11,396 nucleotides of DNA. Origin: Candidatus Aenigmatarchaeota archaeon. GTDB lineage: Archaea; Aenigmatarchaeota; Aenigmatarchaeia; PWEA01; JAGHBM01. The stretch's first letter is position 1. Each line of letters starts with the position of its first letter. The notes below the pieces were generated by a model. That model was not told the origin of the DNA and did no database searches. It was given only the letters and a program-made list of their open reading frames with translations. Location of the stretch: assembly GCA_021160955.1 (NCBI GenBank), contig JAGHBM010000001.1, forward strand, positions 1 through 11,396, written 5' to 3'. Shown in pieces: positions 1 to 4,630 of the stretch. A program made the position numbers and the translations under genes.

Positions 1-29
1 TAATTCAAAAAGTTTTGGAGGTGATAAAA

Positions 30-362
30 ATGCCGGGTGGAGATGGAACAGGTCCAATGGGTATGGGACCAAGAACTGGAAGAGGACTCGGATACTGCAG
101 CGGTTACAACAGCCCAGGGTACACCAAGGGATTTCCAATGGGAGCAGGATTCGGAAGAGGATTCAGAGGAAGAAGATGGTTCGGATTCGGAAGGTTTTGG
201 CCAAGAATAACTTCAGTAATAAACCCTTTCAGCAGACTCTCCAGAGATGACGAAGTAAAAATACTCGAAGATGAGAAGAGAGCACTCGAAGAAGAGATAA
301 GAGCAATAAAGGAAGAACTTGAAAACATAAACAAGAGAATAGAAGAACTGAAGAAAGAGTGA
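30..362 (+). CDS. DUF5320-type Gly/Met/Arg-rich small protein with C-terminal coiled coil
   Basis: The 110-residue product begins MPGGDGTGPMGMGPRTGRG, the recognisable N-terminus of DUF5320-type proteins. Residues 1 to about 60 are rich in Gly, Arg, Met and aromatic residues with a single Cys in GYCSGYN. Residues about 70-110 are Glu/Lys-rich heptad-like sequence (EDEKRALEEEIRAIKEELE) expected to form a coiled coil, so the protein may oligomerise. The ATG at 30 is chosen over the in-frame TTG at 15 because a strong GGAGGTGAT site (17-25) lies just before it and the family motif starts at this Met. It heads a tight operon with a permease and a NifX-type protein. DUF5320 genes are known to occur beside NifX/DUF134/iron genes; their function is unknown. 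A metal-binding or cofactor-related role is inferred only from context. The promoter would lie left of the window. Confidence 0.85.
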   Translation: MPGGDGTGPMGMGPRTGRGLGYCSGYNSPGYTKGFPMGAGFGRGFRGRRWFGFGRFWPRITSVINPFSRLSRDDEVKILEDEKRALEEEIRAIKEELENINKRIEELKKE

Positions 363-367
363 TTCGA

Positions 368-790
368 ATGAACGAAAAAATCAAAGATGCAATAGTAAAA
401 TCATGGAGATCACTGTGGAACAGTACCCCAATACTTTTGGGTGTCATACTACTCGTCGGTCTGGCCCATGCCATAATTCCAAAGGGAACATACGGAAATT
501 TGTTCAGTAAAAATCCAATCATCGACTCACTTATCGGAAGCACTGTGGGAAGTATCCTTGCAGGAAATCCGGTAACGAGTTATGTTCTCGGTGGAGAACT
601 CATAAAGGATGGCGTGAGCTTGGTAGCAGTAACGTCATTCCTCGTGGCATGGGTCACCGTCGGAATAGTCCAGATGCCAGCGGAATCGTTGATTCTTGGG
701 AAGAGATTTTCAATATTGAGAAACTTGATGAGTTTCATACTTTCGATGGTGACCGCGATAATTACGGTAGTGTTGGTGAGTATGCTATGA
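368..790 (+). CDS. DUF318/ArsP_1-like permease, N-terminal half
   Basis: The product has 140 residues with about four hydrophobic segments, near residues 21-38, 52-66, 84-102 and 118-139. The region AGNPVTSYVLGGELIKDG and the following VQMPAESL resemble the conserved loop of one half of the predicted permease family DUF318/ArsP_1 (COG0701), whose usual members are about 300 residues or more. This is only half of that, and the second half is encoded by the next gene, with which it overlaps by ATGA (787-790). The ATG at 368 follows a weak GAGTGAT match; a GTG at 359 overlapping the upstream stop is the alternative. No Cys is present, so thiol-based As(III) handling as in ArsP is unlikely. The substrate is unknown; the metal-gene context suggests a metal or metalloid species. 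Confidence 0.75.
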   Translation: MNEKIKDAIVKSWRSLWNSTPILLGVILLVGLAHAIIPKGTYGNLFSKNPIIDSLIGSTVGSILAGNPVTSYVLGGELIKDGVSLVAVTSFLVAWVTVGIVQMPAESLILGKRFSILRNLMSFILSMVTAIITVVLVSML

Positions 791-1290
791 GTGAGAAAAG
801 TTACGTTGGTTGGTACTTTTTGGCAACGGTGATTTTCACCTATGTAATCGTTGGTGTATGGAATCCGGCAACAGTCTTAACATCTTTGCACTTTTCCATC
901 GGCGTGTTGAAAAACATAATCCCAGTGTTCATTTTAGTATTTTCGATGATGGCCTGTGTGAATTACTACGTAACACCTGAAATGGCGGCCAAGTATCTCG
1001 GAAAGAGTTCGGGCATCAAGAGATGGATCGTATCGGTCGTGGGTGGTATAATATCCACTGGACCGATATACATGTGGTATCCCATGCTCAGAGAGCTAAA
1101 AAAGAAAGGAGTGAGCTACGGATTCATAGCCACATTCCTGTACAACAGAGCTGTGAAAATTCCTCTGATGCCCTTGTTGATATACTATTTTGGAATCAAA
1201 TTCACCGTGGTGCTGACCTTTGTCATGATCTTTGTTTCCCTTATTGAAGGTTTCATATTTGAAAAACTTGAAGGAGGTGGTTTTTTGTGA
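787..1290 (+). CDS. DUF318/ArsP_1-like permease, C-terminal half
   Basis: The 167-residue membrane protein has hydrophobic segments near residues 8-25, 38-58, 79-99 and 130-155. STGPIYMWYPMLRELKKKG corresponds to the conserved Pro-containing loop in the second half of DUF318 permeases, and residues 61-72 (VTPEMAAKYLGK) match the typical cytoplasmic segment. The ATG at 787 overlaps the stop of the N-terminal half (ATGA) and follows GGTGAG, so the two halves are probably translationally coupled and form a heterodimer. A longer reading from TTG/ATG codons further upstream would be antiparallel in sense to nothing known and lies entirely inside the first half gene, so it was rejected. The only Cys lies in a helix (MMACVNYY). 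The gene ends in a GTGA overlap with the NifX-type gene. Confidence 0.78.
   Translation: MSEKSYVGWYFLATVIFTYVIVGVWNPATVLTSLHFSIGVLKNIIPVFILVFSMMACVNYYVTPEMAAKYLGKSSGIKRWIVSVVGGIISTGPIYMWYPMLRELKKKGVSYGFIATFLYNRAVKIPLMPLLIYYFGIKFTVVLTFVMIFVSLIEGFIFEKLEGGGFL
1271..1280 (+). promoter_or_regulatory. Strong Shine-Dalgarno site of the NifX-type gene
   Basis: AAGGAGGTGG lies six bases before a GTG codon at 1287 and supports that GTG as the start, even though it sits inside the last codons of the upstream permease gene. Confidence 0.8.
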
Positions 1291-1595
1291 GGATAGCAAT
1301 ATCATCGACAGGAAAGGACGAGAACTCACCCATAAGCGAGGCAAGTGGTAGGGCACCATACTACTTGATATTTGAAGACGGAAAACTCGTGAAAACAATA
1401 AAGAACCCATTTAGAATGGGCGGTGGTGGTGCAGGATTTGGAGTCGCCGAGATGCTGGCAGACGAAGGAGTTGATTTGGTGATAAGTGGACGTATAGGAC
1501 CAAACATGAAAGGCGCACTCGAATCAAAGGGAATAAAGTACCAAGAAACTATGGGAATAGTAAAGGATGTTATTTCCAAGGTTGAAAAGAGGTGA
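1287..1595 (+). CDS. NifX/NifB-type dinitrogenase iron-molybdenum cofactor domain protein
   Basis: The 102-residue product is a single RNase H-like domain of the Nitro_FeMo-Co family (PF02579). The pattern is typical: MRIAISSTGKDENSPISEA at the N-terminus, a GRAPYYLIFEDGK strand pair, then GVAEMLADEGVDLVISGRIG and GPNMKGALESKGIKY. Stand-alone members bind iron-sulfur or related clusters in many anaerobes without nitrogenase, and no nif genes are visible here, so nitrogen fixation should not be assumed. The GTG start overlaps the permease stop (GTGA) and follows a strong SD site. Position in the operon suggests a carrier or sensor of the metal species moved by the permease; this is inference. 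Confidence 0.88.
   Translation: MRIAISSTGKDENSPISEASGRAPYYLIFEDGKLVKTIKNPFRMGGGGAGFGVAEMLADEGVDLVISGRIGPNMKGALESKGIKYQETMGIVKDVISKVEKR
1589..1595 (+). promoter_or_regulatory. Shine-Dalgarno site that decides the ATT start of the DUF134 gene
   Basis: GAGGTGA ends at the NifX stop codon and is six bases before ATT at 1602. The intervening bases read ATG TAA in the same frame, so no normal start codon between this site and 1602 can open the DUF134 frame. Confidence 0.65.
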
Positions 1596-1601
1596 ATGTA
1601 A

Positions 1602-2033
1602 ATTCCGAGACCAAGAAGGTTTAGAAGGGTTTGGTTTGAACCGAGTATAACATATTTCAAGCCGTACGGCTCAGAAGGTTTAGAGGAATCTATATTAACG
1701 GTTGAAGAACTCGAATCGATAAGGCTTAAAGATCTGGAAGGACTCAACCAAGAAGAAGCGGCAAAGAAAATGAACGTGTCTCAACCCACTTTCAACAGAA
1801 TACTTTCTTCAGCGAGGAGAAAGATAGCCGATGCATTGGTCAACGGAAAATCTATAAGAATAGGAGGAGGTGTATACGAAATGGCCGGAAGGGGGAGAAT
1901 GGGAGGATTTGGAGCAGGGCCGGAAGGAGAATGTGTCTGTCCAAAATGCGGATACAGGATCCCACACAGAAGAGGAGTACCCTGCTACCAAGAGAAATGT
2001 CCTAAGTGCGGAACAACAATGGTAAGAGGATGA
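1602..2033 (+). CDS. DUF134 helix-turn-helix regulator with C-terminal zinc ribbon, apparent ATT start
   Basis: Read from ATT at 1602, the product has 143 residues and begins (M)PRPRRFRRVWFEPSITYFKP, the classic DUF134 N-terminus. A sigma-70 region 4-like helix-turn-helix follows at about residues 36-80 (LTVEELESIRLKDLEG, EEAAKKMNVSQPTFNRIL). After a Gly-rich linker the tail carries Cys 111, 113, 116, 128, 133 and 136, including two CPKCG knuckles, as a zinc ribbon. The first ATG in frame is at 1770, which would delete the N-terminal half of the domain and part of the HTH region. Upstream in frame are TGA (NifX stop), ATG, TAA, then ATT, so ATT replaces the expected Met exactly. The protein is probably a DNA-binding regulator of this operon; the ligand is unknown. 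Confidence 0.82.
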   Translation: MPRPRRFRRVWFEPSITYFKPYGSEGLEESILTVEELESIRLKDLEGLNQEEAAKKMNVSQPTFNRILSSARRKIADALVNGKSIRIGGGVYEMAGRGRMGGFGAGPEGECVCPKCGYRIPHRRGVPCYQEKCPKCGTTMVRG

Positions 2034-2040
2034 AAAACAA

Positions 2041-2048
2041 TAAATATA
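2041..2048 (+). promoter_or_regulatory. TATA box of the feoA-dtxR operon (leaderless)
   Basis: TAAATATA is preceded by an A-rich stretch (AAAAACAA, 2033-2040) that could serve as BRE. Its centre is about 26 bases before the ATG at 2071, and no Shine-Dalgarno site is present, so the transcript probably starts at the initiation codon. Confidence 0.65.
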
Positions 2049-2050
2049 TG

Positions 2051-2064
2051 TTAGACTAATCTAA
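2051..2064 (+). promoter_or_regulatory. DtxR/MntR-type operator candidate
   Basis: TTAGACTAATCTAA is an inverted repeat of TTAGA and TCTAA around a four-base centre. It resembles the TTAG...CTAA half sites of DtxR/IdeR-family operators. It lies between the TATA box and the predicted transcription start of feoA, where a bound repressor would block preinitiation complex or polymerase. The DtxR-type gene is the next gene in the operon, so autoregulation by metal is the natural reading. Confidence 0.65.
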
Positions 2065-2070
2065 AATTGT

Positions 2071-2337
2071 ATGTCAAAGCTAAAATACAGGAATGTAGTT
2101 CCTCTGATTTACCTCCCACAGGGAGTTGAAGGAACGATACTCAGCATAGAAGCTGGTATGGGGCTCGTAAACAGACTCTACTCCATGAACATAAGACCTG
2201 GAAAAAAGGTAAGAAGGGTCAGCGAGTTCACGGGAGGCCCGGTTGCTGTCAGGGTTGGTGAAACTCTGTATGGGATCGGAAAGGGCATGGCAGCAAAGAT
2301 AATGGTTGGTTATGATGAAATTGACGAGGAGTCTTGA
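2071..2337 (+). CDS. feoA: FeoA-domain protein
   Basis: The 88-residue product is one FeoA/SH3-like domain. It shows GVEGTILSIEAGMGLVNRLY, then SMNIRPGKKVRRVSEF, then GGPVAVRVGETLYGIGKGMAAKIMV, the usual order in FeoA. FeoA acts in the cytoplasm as a small partner of the FeoB ferrous iron transporter, and the same fold forms the C-terminal domain of DtxR-type regulators. No feoB is present in the window. The gene overlaps the following repressor gene, which lacks its own SH3 domain, so the protein may serve FeoB elsewhere, the repressor, or both. Start at ATG 2071 is supported by the leaderless promoter. The operator upstream predicts metal-dependent repression. Confidence 0.88.
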   Translation: MSKLKYRNVVPLIYLPQGVEGTILSIEAGMGLVNRLYSMNIRPGKKVRRVSEFTGGPVAVRVGETLYGIGKGMAAKIMVGYDEIDEES

Positions 2338-2695
2338 AGACTACCTGAAGAACATGTATTTAATCGAGCAATCAAAAGGATTCGTGCGGCTTAAGGATCT
2401 GGTAAAGAAGTTGAATGTCAAACCCTCGAGCGTGAACCACGCCGTAAAAAAACTTTCTGAAGAGGGGTTGATAAGCTACGAAAAGTATGGGTACATAAAG
2501 CTCACAGAAAAAGGAAAAAAGAGTGCAAAATCTGTTTATTCCAGACATGAAATAATATTCAAGTTTTTAACTGAGATGTTGGGTGTGAATGAGAAAACTG
2601 CAAAAAAAGAGGCGTGTGTACTCGAGCATCATCTCAGTAAAAAAACCATAGAAAAAATTTCCAATCTATTGAAACAAAACAAAATTGGGAGGTGA
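2315..2695 (+). CDS. Short DtxR/MntR-family metal-dependent repressor
   Basis: The 126-residue product has a winged helix at residues 6-65 (RSLEDYLKNMYLIE, VKPSSVNHAVKKLSEEGLI) and a metal-binding/dimerisation domain at about 68-126 (SRHEIIFKFL, KKEACVLEHHLS). Likely metal ligands are Asp9, His78, Cys101, Glu104 and His105. Asp9 matches MntR Asp8, while Cys101 matches DtxR Cys102, so the site mixes features of manganese- and iron-sensing members. Length is that of the short MntR-like form without a C-terminal SH3 domain. The start is uncertain: ATG 2315 is chosen, but ATG 2312 and TTG 2306 or 2321 are in frame with only weak SD support. The gene overlaps feoA by 23 bases. It probably represses its own operon through the palindrome at 2051-2064. 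Confidence 0.87.
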   Translation: MKLTRSLEDYLKNMYLIEQSKGFVRLKDLVKKLNVKPSSVNHAVKKLSEEGLISYEKYGYIKLTEKGKKSAKSVYSRHEIIFKFLTEMLGVNEKTAKKEACVLEHHLSKKTIEKISNLLKQNKIGR

Positions 2696-2699
2696 TTGA

Positions 2700-2891
2700 A
2701 TGCCAGGTTATGGATGGAGCAGAGGTCGAAAATTCGGATGGCACAGAGGATTTGGATATCGAGGTGGATTCGGTAGATGGTTTGTATCACAGCAAATTGG
2801 AGACCCAGAGAGGATGATGTTTGGCATGGGACCCTGTGGAGAGTATGCATATCAGCAGTACAAGAGAATGAAGCAGCAGAAGATAGAGTGA
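2700..2891 (+). CDS. Small Gly/Arg-rich protein, DUF5320-like
   Basis: The 63-residue product starts MPGYGWSRGRKFGWHRGFGY. It is rich in Gly, Arg, Trp and Phe through residue 28, followed by GMGPCGEYAYQQYKRMKQQ with one Cys. It resembles the gene at 30-362 in its MPG start, GMGP motif and basic aromatic character, but lacks the GDGTGP motif and the long coiled coil, so family membership is tentative. GGGAGGTGA directly precedes the ATG, and the gap from the repressor stop is four bases, so it is the last gene of the feoA-dtxR operon. A role with metals is inferred from context only. A T-run (2903-2909 region) follows and could end transcription. Confidence 0.75.
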   Translation: MPGYGWSRGRKFGWHRGFGYRGGFGRWFVSQQIGDPERMMFGMGPCGEYAYQQYKRMKQQKIE

Positions 2892-2895
2892 TGAA

Positions 2896-2903
2896 TTTAA
2901 ATT
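2896..2903 (+). promoter_or_regulatory. Possible TATA box for the small zinc-ribbon gene
   Basis: TTTAAATT lies 33 to 40 bases before the ATG at 2936. Transcription from about 2924 would give a short leader containing the AGGTG site at 2926-2930. The match is short in AT-rich sequence, so support is modest. Confidence 0.35.
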
Positions 2904-2935
2904 CTTTTTCATACAACTTGAATATAGGTGTTTAG

Positions 2936-3149
2936 ATGATACTGTATACAGTCGATGAGGATGAGAATATACCAGAACCAGGAAAATGCCCGAAATGCGG
3001 CAGTGATCTGGACTACGATATTGAAAAAATAGAATTCAACAGATTAGATGAAACCCTGTGTATCCCACAAATGCAAGAAATGTGGCTCAGAAGGAAGAGA
3101 ATGTTACACTTTTTCTCACCATGAAACAAAAGAATACGTAAAAAAGTGA
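2936..3149 (+). pseudogene. Small zinc-ribbon protein gene with a +1 frame break
   Basis: From ATG 2936, with AGGTG at 2926-2930, the frame encodes MILYTVDEDENIPEPGKCPK and the first knuckle CPKCGSDL. This frame then turns to unconvincing sequence and ends at 3124. Moving one base forward near 3050-3056 (GAT GAA A CCC TGT) opens a second frame ending at TGA 3147-3149. It reads PCVSHKCKKCGSEGRECYT and then FFSHHETKEYVKK, supplying the missing CxxC knuckle and a natural C-terminus. The joined product of about 71 residues is a normal small zinc ribbon. The break could be a real frameshift mutation, a sequencing or assembly error, or programmed +1 shifting. The function is unknown. It stands at the end of the metal gene cluster and faces the minus-strand genes with a 15-base gap. 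Confidence 0.65.
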
Positions 3150-3164
3150 ATAAAGATCAAAAAT

Positions 3165-3656
3165 TCAATCTCTGACTTCGAGTTTCAGGGTGTTGCCGAC
3201 GAACTTCTTTTTCAACTTGTAATTCGGAGATATTGGTATGACCTTGAAATAAAACGTATCTCCGACAACCGCCCTTATCTCTATACTCTCTTCAAGTTCA
3301 ACAACCTCTACATTCTCTTTGGCGGCACCTGGAAGTTTGACTGTAAATATTTTTCTATCTCCCAGGTTCTTGACCGTGGTCTCTGGTTCCTTGATGCTTT
3401 TACGAGATGAACTTGGAACTGAAAACTTCGTATTTTTTAAATTTTTTAATCTTTTGATACCACTATCTTTGTTGATCATTCTCCTACTCAAGCCACTGAC
3501 CTTTATATCTGGTCTCCCGTCGAAGTTGCTTCTTATCTGAATTTTTATAACGGGAACGTTCAATTCTTTGTTCGTCCCATTTAGACTTTCTCCGCAGATT
3601 GGACAAAAATTCCATTCATCTTTTACAGCAAAACCACAATTTGGACAGACCTTCAT
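3165..3656 (-). CDS. Zinc-ribbon plus Hsp20/CS-domain protein
   Basis: The 163-residue product has an N-terminal zinc ribbon with Cys 4, 7, 18 and 21 (CPNCG and CPICG). A basic, low-complexity linker at about residues 50-90 follows, then a beta-sandwich resembling the Hsp20/CS (p23-like) fold from about residue 92 to the end, with VKLPGAAKENVEVVELEE and a terminal strand LKLEVRD. Small heat-shock proteins of the usual kind lack a zinc ribbon, so this is an adaptor-like architecture rather than a standard sHsp. The start at 3656 follows AGGAGGT. It lies four bases after the HD-like gene, so the two are cotranscribed and probably coupled. Possible roles as a co-chaperone or adaptor are inference. 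Confidence 0.7.
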   Translation of the reverse strand: MKVCPNCGFAVKDEWNFCPICGESLNGTNKELNVPVIKIQIRSNFDGRPDIKVSGLSRRMINKDSGIKRLKNLKNTKFSVPSSSRKSIKEPETTVKNLGDRKIFTVKLPGAAKENVEVVELEESIEIRAVVGDTFYFKVIPISPNYKLKKKFVGNTLKLEVRD

Positions 3657-3660
3657 AACT

Positions 3661-4287
3661 TCAAACCTCCTTCTGCTCCAGCCAATGACTCCATTTCTTG
3701 TAGTATTTTTTTGCCAATTCCTTGCCTCTCTTGGATTTTATTTGCTTGAATTTTTCTTCTATTTTTTTCTTACTGAGCTTTACTATCTCCTTGGGTGCAT
3801 GACCTAACCAAAGATAAGCCTCAAACCATATGGGAAGGGTATTCTCCAAAAACGATAGGTTGTCGGCCTCCCTCAATATCTTGGTCTCTTTGGTAGGAGC
3901 TTTTTCATGAAGCAATATGAGCCTCTTAACCTTCTTAATGAGTTTTCTCGGTGCTTTTATCTTTTTCAGGAATTCCTCTGCTATGTAAGCACTTTTCTCT
4001 TCGTGGGACATCCCCTCCAATATCTTTGAATACTTTTTGTCAAGTGTGTAGGCCCTCTCTATGCCGTGAAGCAGCGCAGCTATTTCAAGGGCAGTCGTAT
4101 CTTTATTCTCCCCATCGATTAGAGCAAGGAGATAGTCCCTTGTTTGAAGGAGATGTCTTATCATTCCCCTGGCTACAGTCTGGGGAATATCACTCTTTTC
4201 GAAGGATTCTATGACAAATTCTTCAGTTTTCTCCACGATATCTTCTTTTTCAACCCTAGAAATCACCCTTTGAAGAAAATACTTCAA
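3661..4287 (-). CDS. HD-superfamily-like protein with an incomplete HD motif
   Basis: The 208-residue helical protein shows the spacing of HD-domain metal ligands: His45 (GMIRHLLQ), His74 (AALLHGIER), His95 (SHEEKSAY), His127 (LILLHEK) and Asp142 (READNLSFLEN). The Asp that normally follows the second His is Gly75. The READNLSFLE segment resembles the ADxLxFLE motif of DUF4202, an HD-like family. The C-terminal 50 residues are Lys-rich helix. The start is TTG at 4287 without an SD site; a TATA-like TTTAATAAA on the minus strand (4305-4313) fits a leaderless start there, while GTG at residue 8 is an alternative. The substrate is unknown, and phosphohydrolase activity is doubtful without the HD Asp. 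Confidence 0.6.
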   Translation of the reverse strand: MKYFLQRVISRVEKEDIVEKTEEFVIESFEKSDIPQTVARGMIRHLLQTRDYLLALIDGENKDTTALEIAALLHGIERAYTLDKKYSKILEGMSHEEKSAYIAEEFLKKIKAPRKLIKKVKRLILLHEKAPTKETKILREADNLSFLENTLPIWFEAYLWLGHAPKEIVKLSKKKIEEKFKQIKSKRGKELAKKYYKKWSHWLEQKEV

Positions 4288-4304
4288 TATATTTGGTTTT
4301 TGTT

Positions 4305-4313
4305 TTTATTAAA
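4305..4313 (-). promoter_or_regulatory. TATA-like box upstream of the HD-like gene
   Basis: On the minus strand this reads TTTAATAAA. Its centre is about 22 bases before the TTG at 4287, compatible with a leaderless or near-leaderless transcript. The surrounding 4288-4381 is very AT-rich and forms the divergent spacer between this gene and the ORF at 4382, so other TATA positions are possible. Confidence 0.35.
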
Positions 4314-4381
4314 TCTTTTGTTCGTTAAAAAATGATGGAATTTTTTTATTTTTTTACCAAAAATTTTTAATTGGCGAGAAT

Positions 4382-4618
4382 ATGAGGAGCCAGAGATACT
4401 CCTCAAGGAATATGAATTTCCTCATGAAAAGATGGGGAAGAAGCAATTCAGGGCTCGCAAAAAACCTTGAATGGGACAACAACAAGATAATAACTGTCGG
4501 ATGTAACATGACCCACACGTGTTCGTATGAGTTGGATAAAGAGCAGAACGAGGATATTGGAGAACTCGACGACACCGACCTGCCCTTTATTCAGCAAACT
4601 TTTATATCTTCAAAATAA
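4382..4618 (+). CDS. Uncertain 78-residue ORF, unrecognised
   Basis: The ORF encodes a basic Ser/Arg/Asn-rich N-terminus (MRSQRYSSRNMNFLMKRWGR), a central stretch with two Cys (VGCNMTHTC) and an acidic C-terminus (DKEQNEDIGELDDTD). Arg codons are all AGA/AGG, as in neighbouring genes, which slightly favours coding. Against it, there is no clear SD site before the ATG, no family is recognised, its 3' end contains the TATA box of pus10, and the DNA has several inverted repeats that could form an RNA structure. It could be a small protein, an untranslated structured RNA, or both. An overlapping frame from about 4363 to a TGA near 4470 also looks protein-like but has no start codon. Confidence 0.35.
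   Translation: MRSQRYSSRNMNFLMKRWGRSNSGLAKNLEWDNNKIITVGCNMTHTCSYELDKEQNEDIGELDDTDLPFIQQTFISSK
4601..4608 (+). promoter_or_regulatory. TATA box of pus10 (leaderless)
   Basis: TTTATATC is centred about 26 bases before the ATG at 4631, and no SD site precedes that ATG. This is the standard arrangement for a leaderless archaeal transcript. Confidence 0.65.
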
Positions 4619-4630
4619 AAATTAAAACCT

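Noticed and set aside
1287..1595. Evidence for nitrogen fixation from the NifX-type domain
   Set aside because: The domain is common as a stand-alone protein in organisms without nitrogenase, and no nif structural gene is present.
1361..1747. 128-residue minus-strand open frame opposite the NifX and DUF134 genes
   Set aside because: It is antisense to two genes of recognised families and has Ser/Pro-rich shadow composition with no promoter or SD site.
1770..2033. DUF134 gene starting at the first ATG
   Set aside because: This start would remove the conserved MPRPRRFRRV-type N-terminus that is plainly encoded in the same frame just upstream with an SD site.
4371..4610. RNase P RNA or SRP RNA
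   Set aside because: Neither the GAGGAAAGTC-type core of RNase P RNA nor the SRP helix 8 motif is present on either strand.
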